Source: Bradyrhizobium diazoefficiens
GTDB lineage: Bacteria > Pseudomonadota > Alphaproteobacteria > Rhizobiales > Xanthobacteraceae
Length of the DNA: 64,000 nucleotides
Reading direction: 5' to 3'
Assembly: GCF_016616425.1 (NCBI RefSeq)
Contig: NZ_CP067101.1
Span: forward strand, 2,604,001-2,668,000
Part shown: positions 43,360 to 55,405 of the stretch, in pieces
Numbering within the stretch: position 1 is the first letter of the stretch
Layout: every line of letters begins with the position of its first letter
The notes under the pieces: model-generated
What the model was told of the DNA's origin: nothing
Database searches by the model: none
Seen by the model: only the letters and a program-made list of their open reading frames with translations
Program-made: the position numbers and the translations under genes

Positions 43360-43548
43360 TCAGTCGTCCGACCGGTGTTCAGGCTTTCCCTTGCGTTTGG
43401 TGGAAGCCATATCTTCGAGCTCCTCCTCGTTCATGGACCTGTACATTGACTTCGAGGCGCCTTTCAGATCGGAGACTTTCGTTTCCTTACGTTTGGCGGA
43501 AAGAGCTGCTCCGGCAGCCTTCTGCTGTGCACGGGATTTCGCGGGCAT
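43360..43548 (-). CDS. DUF3008 small protein
   Basis: 62 residues, MPAKSRAQQKAAGAALSAKRKE, then VSDLKGASKSMYRSMNEEELEDMASTKRKGKPEH. This is the complete DUF3008 pattern (PAKS-AQQ-AAG-AL-A-RG, LKGAS--M---M-E-EL---A-T--KGLP-H). Short, highly charged, function unknown, common in rhizobia. The ATG lies 7 bases behind GGGAGAACAG. Confidence 0.85.
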   Translation of the reverse strand: MPAKSRAQQKAAGAALSAKRKETKVSDLKGASKSMYRSMNEEELEDMASTKRKGKPEHRSDD

Positions 43549-43619
43549 GCTGTTCTCCCAGCTTAATGCCAATCTAACCGCTAACCGGGATCTTCATCGA
43601 GCGTTCCTGAGTGTGCTCG

Positions 43620-43763
43620 ATGAATCGTCGAACTCTCCCGCAAAACAAGCACCCAGCCCCATCCAAGCTCGATCATCCGAAAATCTCAAAACGAGAAGCA
43701 AAGGACGTCGAGAAGCGATCGAGCCCTCGCACCTCGGTCATCTTCGAAGTCGTCCGACGGCTC
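43620..43763 (+). pseudogene. N-terminal stub of a formate/nitrite transporter-like protein
   Basis: MNRRTLPQNKHP opens 48 residues ending SKREAKDVEKRSSPRTSVIFEVVRRL. The SSPRT-VI-E-VRR-L element directly precedes the first membrane helix in the rhizobial group of FocA-like proteins. Here the helix is missing: after RRL at 43763 the sequence belongs to the antisense BrnA-like remnant. So the gene was cut by recombination. Confidence 0.45.
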
Positions 43764-43911
43764 AAAATGACGAATTACGGTGACAGTGCACCAAATTGAC
43801 GCCGCACGTTTCTCTCGGGCACGGCAAATCGCTCTCCGTCCACTCCGGATTGTTGCTCACCGCGCGCAAATCGCCCGCGGTGGAGCGCCTCCTAGCGGCG
43901 GTTCGCTTCAT
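43762..43911 (-). pseudogene. BrnA-like antitoxin, truncated
   Basis: The 49-codon frame reads MKRTAARRRSTAGDLRAVSN followed by NPEWTESDL. NPEWTE-D is the N-terminal mark of BrnA/BrnA-like antitoxins (usually 80-100 residues with a ribbon-helix-helix at the end). The DNA-binding C-terminal part is absent; unrelated residues follow. The ATG overlaps the stop of the upstream toxin remnant (CCATGA), the normal BrnT-BrnA order. Confidence 0.55.
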
Positions 43912-44093
43912 GGTGTGTTCTCTTTCCTTCTTGCTGGCAGGGCGTTGCTAGCATGGCGCATGCTGAAGATGCTGATGGCCTCTTTGCCGTAGACGGTGAA
44001 GATCACGGAAATGGCACCATGGACGCTGACACCGATGGCCCGATAACGGTTGCGGGCGGCTTGGAGAACCAAAGCAGTGCCGAAGCGGCGGTG
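43908..44093 (-). pseudogene. BrnT-like toxin, C-terminal part only
   Basis: An open stretch of 61 codons without start reads ARNRYRAIGVSVHGAISVIFTVYGKEAISIFSMRHASNA. It matches the end of BrnT (R--AIG---G----V-FT-RG---RIIS-R-A---E), a RelE-fold ribonuclease. The N-terminal 40 residues are missing and an in-frame TAG stands at 44094-44096. Confidence 0.6.
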
Positions 44094-44153
44094 CTACGAG
44101 CTGAGCCCAACTGTGTAGGAGCTTTCCCGGTAGCGTCCCCCTTGTAGCAAAAC

Positions 44154-44480
44154 CTACCGCCGCGCCACCAGCACGCCCACCAGAAACGCCACCATCAGCG
44201 ACGGCAGCGGCGCCTCGCGCACCATGTCGCGGACGATGTCCGGCCAGTGCTGCTCCGGGACCAGCCCTGGCGACCTGACTTCCGCCATCGGCGGGATGTC
44301 CCAGCGTGATGCGAGTTCGGCGATCTCGCTTTGCGCCAATTGCACGCCGTCGCGGACGCGGAAGATTGCGGTATCGGATCGCTCGCGCGGCGCAAGCGCC
44401 ATCAGCGTCGCGATGGCCGTACGCAACGTCATCTCGCCAAAACCTTGCAGCCTCACCGACTCCTCGGGGTCGGACGTCAT
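44154..44480 (-). CDS. Small protein with C-terminal membrane anchor
   Basis: 108 residues: RTAIATLMALAPRERSDTAIFRVRDGVQLAQSEIAELASRWDIPP in the soluble part and LPSLMVAFLVGVLVARR as a single C-terminal helix. I recognise no named family. It starts 10 bases after the stop of a 37-residue hydrophobic peptide gene, so the two are likely one transcript. Confidence 0.6.
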   Translation of the reverse strand: MTSDPEESVRLQGFGEMTLRTAIATLMALAPRERSDTAIFRVRDGVQLAQSEIAELASRWDIPPMAEVRSPGLVPEQHWPDIVRDMVREAPLPSLMVAFLVGVLVARR

Positions 44481-44490
44481 GCGAAATCCC

Positions 44491-44604
44491 TCACAGCGCG
44501 AGATGGCGCGCGATGGTGAATGCCGCCGCCGCGCACAGGACCAGCGTGGACACCGCGCCGGCCACGCCGCGCGCGAGATGGGCTCGCGTCAGATGCCTCG
44601 TCAT
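44491..44604 (-). CDS. Very small membrane peptide
   Basis: 37 residues, MTRHLTRAHLARGVAGAVSTLVLCAAAAFTIARHLAL, in two pieces of basic and hydrophobic character: about 20 hydrophobic residues form one membrane helix. An in-frame ATG six bases earlier (44610) is possible. It directly precedes the gene at 44154. Too short for family assignment. Confidence 0.45.
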   Translation of the reverse strand: MTRHLTRAHLARGVAGAVSTLVLCAAAAFTIARHLAL

Positions 44605-44680
44605 GATCATGCTCCATGCTCTGATGGCAATGGCGGCGCCGGGCCTTGGTTCCTCTGCACATACGCGAATCGCAGAGTTC

Positions 44681-44767
44681 GTAGGATGGGTAGAGCCCTT
44701 GCGAAACCCATCACCTTCGTCCCTCGACGGGGGGCGATGGGTTTCGCTCCCGCTCTACCCATCCTAC
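44681..44767. repeat. Palindromic interspersed repeat, copy 1
   Basis: The element begins GTAGGATGGGTAGAGC and ends with its inverse CTCTACCCATCCTAC; inside, GCGAAACCCATC is answered by GATGGGTTTCGC. The 87 bases fold into one long hairpin. A second copy stands at 45860. Rhizobial genomes carry many such short palindromic repeats between genes. Confidence 0.8.
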
Positions 44768-44792
44768 GCGCTGGCGGATCGCCGTCCGCCAA

Positions 44793-45017
44793 CTACTTCC
44801 GCAGCAACTCGCTCAAGGCTGCCGTCGCCTCCGCGCAGCGGATGTCGTCGATCTCGCGCGACAGGCTGAGCGCGATCGCCCTCAGTTCTTCGAGCGTCCG
44901 GCTATCCGGATGCTGGCTTTCAAGCTGGCCGAGACGCCTGTTCAGATCGTCCAGTCTCGATTGCAGCTGCCCGATGCTGGCGTCCCCATTCACTTTCCAA
45001 ACGCGTTGTGCACGCAT
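44793..45017 (-). CDS. Small coiled-coil protein
   Basis: 74 residues: a long heptad-like helix GQLQSRLDDLNRRLGQLESQ, then RTLEELRAIALSLSREIDDIR and a short tail. A GGGGAACG site lies before the ATG. No known domain; similar coiled small proteins are frequent in Bradyrhizobium. Confidence 0.6.
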   Translation of the reverse strand: MRAQRVWKVNGDASIGQLQSRLDDLNRRLGQLESQHPDSRTLEELRAIALSLSREIDDIRCAEATAALSELLRK

Positions 45018-45859
45018 CGTCGTTCCCCTGATCGTCTCACGGCCTTGTGAGAGCGGTTCATGGCCGGAATGGGAATTTGTTTTGTCGGGCTTCGGACGAC
45101 GGGGAACCGTTGCACATTAGCAACGAAGTTCCGGGATTTTCGCGCGCGATCAGCGTCGCCACTTCCGGATGTTGCGGAGTCTGTCAGGGGGCGGCGCTTC
45201 GCGCCGACGCGTTGGCTCATTCAGGCCACGGCCACCTTGCTGTTTCGCCGCGCTGTCAATCCTCTCGTGCAAAAATACCTCTCGTGCAAAAATATTCCGC
45301 TTTACCGAAATTCGGAATTGCGGCATAAGTCGAAGCAGCCCGGCCCGACGAAGAGGGGCGGTTCGCGAGTCGTTCGAAACGCGGGCCGGGTTGCGGTGGA
45401 CGCGGCAGCGTCGGCACGAGATGGGGCGGGCAGGGCGGGTAGTCCCTGTGAGCCCGAAACCGCGTGCGGACGAGCGGCGCTGAACGCGTACGGCAAAACC
45501 GTGTGGTCCTGGCCGTCGTTGCTACGGTCAAGTTTCTGCGAAGGTGCGAGCGAGCCCAACCGGGCAGACTGCATCATCCAATTCGCAGGGCGAGGGAGGC
45601 CAGAACGAACTCGGCTCCCGGGAGATTACGGCATAAGCCGTCCGACCATCGCGCAGGGAAGGCCGAGTGTTCGGCACCACCTGTATGCTGTTGTGCGGTT
45701 CTTCTGCGTGTGCTTTTCGCGCAGCAGACCGCGGGTGCGAGCCGGCACCTGGCCTTCCCTGCGCCCTCCTTCCTTGGAGAGGGCGATGGAGAGAGCACAA
45801 CTCGGGCGAAACGCGCCGCGAGAATGCGAAGGCGTGTCCGCAAATCGAAACGAGAGGTC
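45018..45859. other. Long intergenic region with a short tandem repeat
   Basis: No credible gene in this stretch despite many open frames, all lacking ribosome sites and known motifs. At 45261-45294 CCTCTCGTGCAAAAATA is repeated twice in perfect tandem. Confidence 0.5.
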
Positions 45860-45948
45860 GTAGGATGGGTAGAGCACTTGCGAAACCCATCATGTTTCGG
45901 CGCGGACGACAGTGTGATGGGTTTCGCTTTCCGCTCTACTCATCCTAC
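45860..45948. repeat. Palindromic interspersed repeat, copy 2
   Basis: Second copy of the element at 44681, same orientation of arms: GTAGGATGGGTAGAGC ... CTCTACTCATCCTAC, with inner arms GCGAAACCCATC and GATGGGTTTCGC. The loop sequence differs between copies, which indicates selection on the stem or recent spread with loop change. Confidence 0.8.
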
Positions 45949-46216
45949 GGGTGAAGCTGTCGCCTCTTGCTCCGTCATCGCGAGCGCATCACCTCTCTCG
46001 TGTTCCCGGTGCGGCGCATCGCCCATTGCGTTGCGGTGCGTTGCAGAGCCGGGCCCCACGTCACGGCGTCCTGCCGCCGTTCGGGGCTCCCGGAATTGTG
46101 CGATGCAGTTCGTTTACCAACCTCGCCCGGACGCAACTTCCATCTCGCGGTTTCGGCCGTCTTGTAGTACTTTGGTCGCAAGTGAACCCGGTTAACGGGC
46201 GGCAAGGGGGAGGTTG

Positions 46217-46606
46217 ATGAGACGTGCAGGTCTGTTTGGCGTATCGCGGGTACGGCCATGGTCGTGGCAGGCGTTTCTGCTCGGATTCGTGGTGGTCATG
46301 ATGTCTGCGGCGCTTCAGGGCGTCTGCGTCGCGTTCGGCGCAAAACTCTACTTCGCGGCCTTCCTGCCCAGCCTGTTCGTGGTCGGCATCATCGCGGGTG
46401 CGCCGGCGGCGGGGTTCGCCGTGCTGCTCACCATTGCGGTGGTGTGGTGGGGCTTCATGCCGCCGTTCTTCCGGTTCAGCCCGCTCACCAGCGACTCTGC
46501 GGATTCCATCAACCTGTTCTTCCTGCTCTCGGTGCTTCTGATCGGCCTTGCCGATCTCTGCCGCGAGACGATGAGGATCATCAGCCGCGGCGGGTTGAAG
46601 CCCTAG
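46217..46606 (+). CDS. DUF4118-type small membrane protein
   Basis: 129 residues with four hydrophobic helices (FLLGFVVVMMSAALQGVCVAF, FLPSLFVVGIIAGAPAAGFAVLLTIAVVWWGF, INLFFLLSVLLIGLADL). It looks like a KdpD-type DUF4118 sensor domain without a kinase, similar in plan to the N terminus of the kinase at 1203. AGGGGGAGG is the ribosome site for ATG 46217. Role unknown; may be the remnant of a kinase or a stand-alone membrane sensor. Confidence 0.7.
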   Translation: MRRAGLFGVSRVRPWSWQAFLLGFVVVMMSAALQGVCVAFGAKLYFAAFLPSLFVVGIIAGAPAAGFAVLLTIAVVWWGFMPPFFRFSPLTSDSADSINLFFLLSVLLIGLADLCRETMRIISRGGLKP

Positions 46607-46745
46607 CAGAAGAGCGCGCAAGGTTGCGCGTTGCGCGCGCGCAACAGTCCGGCAACCATCCGCGAGCTTGCCGCGCGGCGCTAACTTTTCGAAAAAGATT
46701 TGGCCGCAATTTCTCCCGCGGGAATGACGAGGGAGTTTTCGAAAC

Positions 46746-46955
46746 ATGAACGGCCAGATAAACGGTCACGCCATCCTGGAGAACGTGCGCCGCTATCGCG
46801 GCATCGCATCGCTCTATCGCCAGACCGCAGCATTCCGCCCGGGCCAGAGCTGGTCGCTGCTGGAGCAGGCGAGGGATTGGGAAGCGCGGGCGCTGTCGGA
46901 GCTGGAAGCCTATTTCGCAGTGTGCGCGGACCACGCCGCTTCGCTCGCGGCCTGA
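46746..46955 (+). CDS. Small conserved rhizobial protein (ENVRRYR family)
   Basis: 69 residues: HAILENVRRYRGIASLYRQTAAFRPGQSWSLLEQARDWEARALSELEAYF. The gene at 57492 encodes a relative with the same ENVRRYR-(I/L)ASL-RQ-AA-RP core. Both consist of two helices. Function unknown; the two copies flank the cbb cluster. Confidence 0.65.
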   Translation: MNGQINGHAILENVRRYRGIASLYRQTAAFRPGQSWSLLEQARDWEARALSELEAYFAVCADHAASLAA

Positions 46956-47112
46956 TCGTTGACCTTCGGCGCCGCCTTGAGCCGGTTTGCCGAAGGCTTG
47001 ATCGTCAGTTCAGCGCATCGAGGTCACAGTGCAATTAAGGAGTTGCTTGGCTGCGCGCCTGTGCTAGCAACGGGCCGATCGAAATCTCCTTCACGGCCGG
47101 CCAGGGCAAGCG

Positions 47113-47205
47113 ATGACCACGTTCAACCGCATCTTCACGACCGAGCGCCTGTGCCAGATCATCGTGATCCTGGCGGCGACCGTCGCCATGAAGCTGATGA
47201 GCTGA
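47113..47205 (+). CDS. Very small membrane peptide
   Basis: 30 residues, MTTFNRIFTTERLCQIIVIL followed by AATVAMKLMS, one hydrophobic helix. The ATG follows GGGCAAGCG. Located just in front of the convergent end of cbbR. Plausible but unproven coding sequence. Confidence 0.35.
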   Translation: MTTFNRIFTTERLCQIIVILAATVAMKLMS

Positions 47206-47216
47206 GCGCGGCCGGA

Positions 47217-48194
47217 TCATCGTCCGCCGAATTCGGGCACGTCGGGCAGATAGTTCGACCCTTCCGAGCCCAGAAAATCGAACATCGCCTGCGCCGGCGG
47301 CAGCAGCACCTTGTCGCTGCGGCGGATCACGTACCATTGCCGTACGATCGGCAGGCCAGCGACGTCGAGCACGATGAGCCGGCCCTCGGTGAGCTCATGC
47401 GCCACGGTGTGGGCCGAGATGAAGGCAATGCCGAGCCCGGCAATCACAGCCTGCTTGATGGTCTCGTTGCTGCTCATCTCCATGCCGATGATCGGCTCGA
47501 GGTCGGACTTCTGGAACATGCCCTCCATCAGCGTCCGCGTGCCGGAGCCGGGCTCGCGGGTGAGGAAGGTCTCGTGCACGAGATCGGTCAGGCTGAGGCC
47601 GGAATCCTTCTCCAGCCAGTGTCCCTTGCGCGCGACGATGATGTGCGGATTGCGCCCGAGCTGGCGGACGTCGACGCTGACGTCGGCCGGTGGCCGACCC
47701 ATCACCGCGAAATCGAGGTCGTAGCCGTGCATGGCCTCGCGGATCTCCTCGCGATTGCCGATGGTCAGCTTGATCTCGATCTTGGGGTACCGCTTGGAGA
47801 ATGCCGCGATCGCGTGCGGCACGAAATATTTGGCGGTCGAGACCGCGCCGAGATGCACGGCGCCGCCGCTACGCCCCGCGAGCAGGTCGAGCGCGCCCTG
47901 GCAATCCATGATGGCGGCCTCGACCCGCTCGGCCAGCGCAAGAACCTCCTTGCCCGCCTCCGTCAGCAGCATGCCGTCGCCGGTCCGTTGCACCAACGGC
48001 AGGCCCGCGAGGTCCTGAAGCTGCCGGAGCTGCTGGGTCACGGCCGGCTGGGTCAGCCCGAGATGGCCGGAGGCTGCCGTCACGCTGCCCTTGGCCGAGA
48101 GCGCCGCGAGCGAGCGCAGCTGCCGGATCGTCAGATGCCGGAGCTGAGTCGCTGCATGGCCGGGGCCATTATAAGAAAATTCTTTGACGCTCAT
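47217..48194 (-). CDS. cbbR: CbbR, LysR-type activator of the Calvin cycle operon
   Basis: 325 residues. The helix-turn-helix is LTIRQLRSLAALSAKGSVTAASGHLGLTQPAVTQQLRQLQDLAG; the effector domain shows VSTAKYFVPHAIAAFSKRYPKIEIKLTIGNREEI and EPGSGTRTLMEGMF, both typical of CbbR, and the C-terminal AGLGIAFISAHTV. CbbR responds to reduced cofactors and phosphorylated intermediates. It is divergent from cbbF, 119 bases away, the classical arrangement. The first 15 residues before QLRHLTIRQ may be an extension. Confidence 0.93.
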   Translation of the reverse strand: MSVKEFSYNGPGHAATQLRHLTIRQLRSLAALSAKGSVTAASGHLGLTQPAVTQQLRQLQDLAGLPLVQRTGDGMLLTEAGKEVLALAERVEAAIMDCQGALDLLAGRSGGAVHLGAVSTAKYFVPHAIAAFSKRYPKIEIKLTIGNREEIREAMHGYDLDFAVMGRPPADVSVDVRQLGRNPHIIVARKGHWLEKDSGLSLTDLVHETFLTREPGSGTRTLMEGMFQKSDLEPIIGMEMSSNETIKQAVIAGLGIAFISAHTVAHELTEGRLIVLDVAGLPIVRQWYVIRRSDKVLLPPAQAMFDFLGSEGSNYLPDVPEFGGR

Positions 48195-48226
48195 TATGAA
48201 TAGAAATTTTCCTTATTAAGTCGCCC
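48171..48226. promoter_or_regulatory. cbbR-cbbF control region
   Basis: An AT-rich stretch in otherwise GC-rich DNA with two short inverted repeats: AAGAA-AA-TTCTT (48173-48184, inside the first cbbR codons) and GAAA-T-TTTC (48203-48211). The position and spacing (about 30 bases) suit the recognition and activation half-sites of a LysR-type protein. No clear -35/-10 pair was identified. Confidence 0.5.
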
Positions 48227-48313
48227 CTGTCAATCTCCTGATGCCGGGAATGACTGCACCAGCCTCCAGCCAGGAGGCATCGGATGCGGCGCCGGCAAAG
48301 GGGATGGACGCAG

Positions 48314-49351
48314 ATGATCGGGCAACTCAGGCTGGACGACCACCTTCAACGGTACTGCGAGACCGCGCCGCATGCGCTGGCCGTGGCGGCCGCGGTCGAT
48401 GCCATCGCGACTGCGGCCATCGAGATCGCCGACCTCATCGCCACCGGCGATCTCGCGGACGCCTCCGGCCTGACCACCGGCCGCAACAGCGACGGCGACC
48501 TCCAGCGCAATCTCGATGTGCAGGCGGATGCGATCCTGCGCCGTTGCCTCGGCAAGCTGCCGATCGCAGCGCTCGCGTCGGAAGAGATGCGTGAGGCCCA
48601 GATCGGCGACCGTGAGGCAAAGATCTGCATCGCGATCGATCCGCTCGACGGCTCCTCCAACATCGACATCAACATGACGGTGGGTACGATTTTCTCGGTC
48701 CTGCCCGCTCCGGACGACCTCGCGCTCGCCTTCCATCAGCGCGGCTCGGCGCAGCTTGCGGCGGGCTTCGTTACCTACGGCCCGCAGACCTCGCTGGTGC
48801 TGACGCTGGGCGAGGGCGTCGACATCTTCACGCTCGATCGCAAGGCAGGCTGTTTCCGCCTCGCGCGCAGCGGTGCGCAGATCGCCGAGGCTGGCGAGGA
48901 GTTCGCGATCAACGCGTCGAACCGCCGGCACTGGGATCCGCCGGTGCGCGCCTTCATCGACGAGTGCCTCGCCGGCGTCGAGGGGCCCGCCAACCACGAT
49001 TTCAACATGCGCTGGGTCGGCTCGCTGGTTGCCGAGGCCTATCGCATCCTCACCCGCGGCGGCGTCTTCCTCTATCCCTCGGACGCACGTCCCGGCTACG
49101 GCGACGGCCGCCTGCGCCTCACCTACGAGGCGCATCCGATGGCCATGATCGTCGAACAGGCCGGCGGCTCGGCCACGACGGGCCGCGAGCGCATCCTCGA
49201 CCTCTCGGCACAGAGCCTGCATCAGCGGGTGCCGCTGATCTTGGGCTCAAGCAACGAGGTGCGCCGGGTCGAGGAACTGCATTGCGATCCGCTGCTGGTC
49301 GCCAGCGTCTCCGCGCCGCTGTTCGCGCGGCGTGGCTTCTTCCGGCTGTGA
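48314..49351 (+). CDS. cbbF: Fructose-1,6-/sedoheptulose-1,7-bisphosphatase, class I
   Basis: 345 residues. The metal site is complete: LASEEM, then [25 protein letters not shown], and the substrate part [28 protein letters not shown] with [15 protein letters not shown]. Class I enzymes of autotrophic alphaproteobacteria act on both bisphosphates of the Calvin cycle. I use ATG 48314, where family similarity ([11 protein letters not shown]) begins; ATG 48284 has a stronger ribosome site (AGGAGG) and would add ten residues. First gene of the cbb operon. Confidence 0.93.
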   Translation: MIGQLRLDDHLQRYCETAPHALAVAAAVDAIATAAIEIADLIATGDLADASGLTTGRNSDGDLQRNLDVQADAILRRCLGKLPIAALASEEMREAQIGDREAKICIAIDPLDGSSNIDINMTVGTIFSVLPAPDDLALAFHQRGSAQLAAGFVTYGPQTSLVLTLGEGVDIFTLDRKAGCFRLARSGAQIAEAGEEFAINASNRRHWDPPVRAFIDECLAGVEGPANHDFNMRWVGSLVAEAYRILTRGGVFLYPSDARPGYGDGRLRLTYEAHPMAMIVEQAGGSATTGRERILDLSAQSLHQRVPLILGSSNEVRRVEELHCDPLLVASVSAPLFARRGFFRL

Positions 49352-49363
49352 GCGAGGCGTCCC

Positions 49364-50239
49364 ATGTCCAGGAAGCATCCGATCATCTCCATCACCGGCT
49401 CCTCCGGCGCCGGCACCACCTCGGTCAAGAAGACGTTCGAGCAGATTTTCTTCCGCGAGAAAGTCAACGCCGCCTACATCGAAGGGGACGCCTTCCATCG
49501 CTATGACCGCGCCGAGATGCGGACGCAGATGGCCAAGGAGGCCGAGCGCGGCAACAAGCATTTCAGCCATTTCAGCCCCGAGACCAATCTGTTCGAGGAA
49601 CTGGAGCGGGCGTTCCGCGACTATGGCGAAACCGGTACCGCGACGACACGGCATTACGTGCACGACGCCGAGGAGTCCGCGCTGCACGGCGCGGCGCCCG
49701 GCACCTTCACCGATTGGAAGCGGCTGCCGGAGAACTCCGACCTTCTGTTCTACGAGGGCCTGCACGGCGCCGTGGTTACCGACAAGGTCAATGTCGCGCG
49801 CTATGCCGACCTCAAGATCGGTGTCGTGCCGGTCATCAATCTCGAATGGATCCAGAAGCTGCACCGCGATCGCAGCGCGCGGGGCTATTCGACGGGGGCC
49901 GTTACCGACACCATCCTGCGGCGGATGCCCGACTACATCCACTACATCTGTCCGCAATTCACCGAGACCGACATCAACTTCCAGCGCGTGCCGACGGTGG
50001 ACACCTCCAATCCGTTCATCGCGCGGTGGATCCCGACGCCGGACGAATCGATGGTGGTGATCCGCTTCAAGAACCCGCGCGGGATCGACTTCCCCTATCT
50101 GCTCTCGATGCTGCCGCAGAGCTGGATGTCGCGTGCGAACTCGATCGTTTGCCCCGGGGCGAAGCTCGATCTCGCGATGCAGCTGATCCTGACGCCGCTG
50201 ATCATGCAGCTCATCGAGCGCAAGCGGAGCCTGAAGTGA
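49364..50239 (+). CDS. cbbP: Phosphoribulokinase
   Basis: 291 residues of the octameric bacterial type. P loop [14 protein letters not shown], then [48 protein letters not shown] (Walker B with the catalytic acid) and [20 protein letters not shown]. It makes ribulose-1,5-bisphosphate from ribulose-5-phosphate and ATP. Starts 12 bases behind cbbF. Confidence 0.95.
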   Translation: MSRKHPIISITGSSGAGTTSVKKTFEQIFFREKVNAAYIEGDAFHRYDRAEMRTQMAKEAERGNKHFSHFSPETNLFEELERAFRDYGETGTATTRHYVHDAEESALHGAAPGTFTDWKRLPENSDLLFYEGLHGAVVTDKVNVARYADLKIGVVPVINLEWIQKLHRDRSARGYSTGAVTDTILRRMPDYIHYICPQFTETDINFQRVPTVDTSNPFIARWIPTPDESMVVIRFKNPRGIDFPYLLSMLPQSWMSRANSIVCPGAKLDLAMQLILTPLIMQLIERKRSLK

Positions 50240-50273
50240 TGATGTGCAACAACGACGACAACGGGAGGATCCG

Positions 50274-52292
50274 ATGAACATCTCGGTTCATGCCGAAGCC
50301 GACCTTACGGCGGTCACGCATAATGATCTCGCCAACGCCGTCCGCTTCCTCGCGGTCGATGCCATCGAGACTTCGCAGTCGGGCCATCCCGGCCTGCCGA
50401 TGGGCATGGCCGATGTCGCAACCGTGCTGTTCTCGCGCTTCCTGAAATTCGACTCGGCGCACCCCAACTGGCCGGACCGCGACCGCTTCGTGCTGTCGGC
50501 GGGCCATGGCTCGATGCTGCTCTATGCACTGCTGCACCTGACCGGCGGCGACGTCAGCCTCGACGACATCAAGGCATTCCGGCAATGGGGCTCGAAGACG
50601 CCGGGCCATCCGGAATACGGCCACACACCGGGCGTCGAGACCACGACGGGGCCGCTGGGGCAGGGGATCGCGACCGCAGTCGGCATGGCGCTCGCCGAGC
50701 GGATGGCCAACGCCCGGCATGGCGACGGCCTCGTCGATCACTTCACCTATGTGATCGCCGGCGACGGCTGCCTGATGGAAGGCCTCAGCCAGGAAGCGAT
50801 CTCGCTCGCCGGCCATTTGCAATTATCCCGCCTGATCGTGCTGTTCGACGACAACGGCATCTCCATCGACGGGCCGACCTCGCTGGCGACGTCCGACGAC
50901 CAGCTCGCGCGTTTCGCCGCCTCCGGCTGGTCGGTGCGCAGCATCGACGGCCACGATCCGGAAGCGATCGCGCTGGCGATCGCAGAGGAGCGGGAGACTG
51001 CAAGGCCGTCGCTGATCACGTGCCGCACCATCATCGGCTACGGCGCCCCTGACCGGCAGGGCACGGAGAAAGCCCATGGCGCGCCGCTCGGGACCGAGCA
51101 GGCAGCGGCGGCGCGCCGGACGCTCGGCTGGGATTATCAGCCGTTCGTCGTGCCGATCTCGATCCTGAAGGCGTGGCGGATGATCGGGCAGCGCGGGCAG
51201 GTCGATCGGCTCGCCTGGCTCGATCGCTATGAATGCGCGACGCCCGAGCAGCGCGACATGTTCATCGAAGGCAAGGCCGCCGCCCTGCCGGGGGCCTATG
51301 CGCTGGCTGCGGCGAAATTGCGCGAGCGCTTCGCATCCGAGCGTCCGAAGCTCGCGACGCGGCAAGCCTCGCAACAGGTGCTCGACGGCGTCGCCGGGAC
51401 GATTGCCGGCCTGGTCGGCGGCTCCGCGGACCTGACGCATTCGAACCTCACGCACGCCAAAGCGCAGACGCCCGTCACGCGCGGCGCGTTCGCCGGCGAC
51501 TACATCCACTACGGCATTCGCGAGCACGGCATGGCCGCCGCGATGAACGGCCTCGCGCTCCATGGCGGCTTCATCCCCTATGGCGGCACCTTCCTGGCCT
51601 TCTCCGATTACAGCCGGCCGGCGATCCGTCTTGCGGCCTTGATGCGGCTGCGCGTCATCCATGTGATGACCCACGACTCCATCGGTCTCGGCGAGGACGG
51701 CCCGACCCACCAGCCGGTCGAGCATCTCGCTTCGCTGCGCATGATTCCGAACCTTCTGGTGTTCCGTCCCGCCGACGCGGTGGAGACGCTCGAGGCCTGG
51801 CACTGCGCGCTCGCTTCAGAGAATCGTCCGTCCGTGCTGTGCCTGTCGCGCCAGGCGCTGCCGACTTTCCGGAGCGACGGGCGCGGCAGAAACCGTGTTG
51901 CTCACGGCGCCTATCTCGTCGTCTCGCCGGATGGCGGCCGTGACGTGACGCTGATTGCAACCGGCTCTGAGGTCTCGATTGCGATGGAAGCCGCCCGTCT
52001 GCTCGCGACCGAGCACGTCCGTGCGGCCGTGGTGTCCGCACCCTGCTTTGCCCTGTTCGAGGAACAGCCGGACGATTACCGCGCCACCGTGCTCGGTACT
52101 GCGCCACGCATCGGGATCGAGGCGGCGGTGCAGGGCGATTGGTCGCGCTGGATCGGCGGTGACGGCGAATTCGTCGGCATGCGCGGCTTCGGCGCCTCGG
52201 CGCCGGCGCCCGTGCTGTACCGCGAATTCGGTATCACCCCGCAAAGCATTGCGGAAGCCGCCCGCCGGGCGATCGCCCGCAAGGGACAATAA
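50274..52292 (+). CDS. cbbT: Transketolase
   Basis: 672 residues. TPP site: [17 protein letters not shown] and [32 protein letters not shown]; pyrimidine-side glutamate region [19 protein letters not shown] and [27 protein letters not shown]. It shuffles two-carbon units in the regenerative part of the cycle. The ATG follows GGGAGGATCCG; 34 bases separate it from cbbP. Confidence 0.95.
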   Translation: MNISVHAEADLTAVTHNDLANAVRFLAVDAIETSQSGHPGLPMGMADVATVLFSRFLKFDSAHPNWPDRDRFVLSAGHGSMLLYALLHLTGGDVSLDDIKAFRQWGSKTPGHPEYGHTPGVETTTGPLGQGIATAVGMALAERMANARHGDGLVDHFTYVIAGDGCLMEGLSQEAISLAGHLQLSRLIVLFDDNGISIDGPTSLATSDDQLARFAASGWSVRSIDGHDPEAIALAIAEERETARPSLITCRTIIGYGAPDRQGTEKAHGAPLGTEQAAAARRTLGWDYQPFVVPISILKAWRMIGQRGQVDRLAWLDRYECATPEQRDMFIEGKAAALPGAYALAAAKLRERFASERPKLATRQASQQVLDGVAGTIAGLVGGSADLTHSNLTHAKAQTPVTRGAFAGDYIHYGIREHGMAAAMNGLALHGGFIPYGGTFLAFSDYSRPAIRLAALMRLRVIHVMTHDSIGLGEDGPTHQPVEHLASLRMIPNLLVFRPADAVETLEAWHCALASENRPSVLCLSRQALPTFRSDGRGRNRVAHGAYLVVSPDGGRDVTLIATGSEVSIAMEAARLLATEHVRAAVVSAPCFALFEEQPDDYRATVLGTAPRIGIEAAVQGDWSRWIGGDGEFVGMRGFGASAPAPVLYREFGITPQSIAEAARRAIARKGQ

Positions 52293-52304
52293 GGAGGACA
52301 TCTC

Positions 52305-54889
<2,585 letters not shown>

Positions 54890-54899
54890 GGAGATTGAC

Positions 54900-55307
54900 A
54901 TGAAACTGACTCAGGGCTGCTTCTCATACCTGCCTGAACTGACCGACGACCAGATCTACAGCCAGGTGCAATACTGCCTCGCCAACGGTTGGGCTGTGAA
55001 CATCGAGTTCACCGACGATCCGCATCCCCGCAACACCTATTGGGAGATGTGGGGCCTGCCGATGTTCGATCTCCAGGATGCCGCCGGCGTGATGATGGAG
55101 CTCGCCGAATGCCGCAGGGTGTATGGCGATCGTTACATCCGGATCAGCGGTTTCGATTCCAGCCATGGCTGGGAATCGGTGCGGATCTCCTTCCTCGTCA
55201 ACCGGCCGCCGCAAGAGGCGGAGTTCGAACTGGTGCGACAGGAAGTCGGCGGCCGCGCCATTCGCTACACCACCGTGCGCAAGCCGGCCGCGATCGCCCC
55301 AACCTGA
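54900..55307 (+). CDS. cbbS: RuBisCO small subunit, form IC
   Basis: 135 residues: [61 protein letters not shown] is the red-type small subunit start, and the C-terminal extension [30 protein letters not shown] forms the extra beta hairpin found in red-type enzymes. Starts ten bases after cbbL. Confidence 0.96.
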   Translation: MKLTQGCFSYLPELTDDQIYSQVQYCLANGWAVNIEFTDDPHPRNTYWEMWGLPMFDLQDAAGVMMELAECRRVYGDRYIRISGFDSSHGWESVRISFLVNRPPQEAEFELVRQEVGGRAIRYTTVRKPAAIAPT

Positions 55308-55360
55308 GCCGTTCTCCTCCGCGCGGAGCTCTCCCTGCTCCGTATCCTTGGCGGACCACT

Positions 55361-55386
55361 GCTTCGCCGCTCCCCCGCGGCGAAGC
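55361..55386 (+). promoter_or_regulatory. Stem-loop between cbbS and cbbX
   Basis: GCTTCGCCGC (55361-55370) pairs perfectly with GCGGCGAAGC (55377-55386) over a six-base loop, followed by TCCTTTCTT. In cbb operons such structures lower expression of genes behind cbbLS by partial termination or 3'-end protection; that role is inferred here. Confidence 0.6.
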
Positions 55387-55405
55387 TCCTTTCTTCGAGG
55401 TGACG

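Noticed and set aside
43780..44147. Forward frames at 43780-43992 and 43953-44147
   Set aside because: They are antisense to the BrnT/BrnA-like remnants, which explain the coding signal.
45018..46200. Several 90-270-codon frames in the 45-46 kb gap
   Set aside because: They overlap each other on both strands, cross the palindromic repeat and show no ribosome site or motif.
48284..48313. cbbF start at ATG 48284
   Set aside because: Ribosome site is better than for 48314, but the extra ten residues ([10 protein letters not shown]) do not look like the family's N terminus. Left as an alternative.
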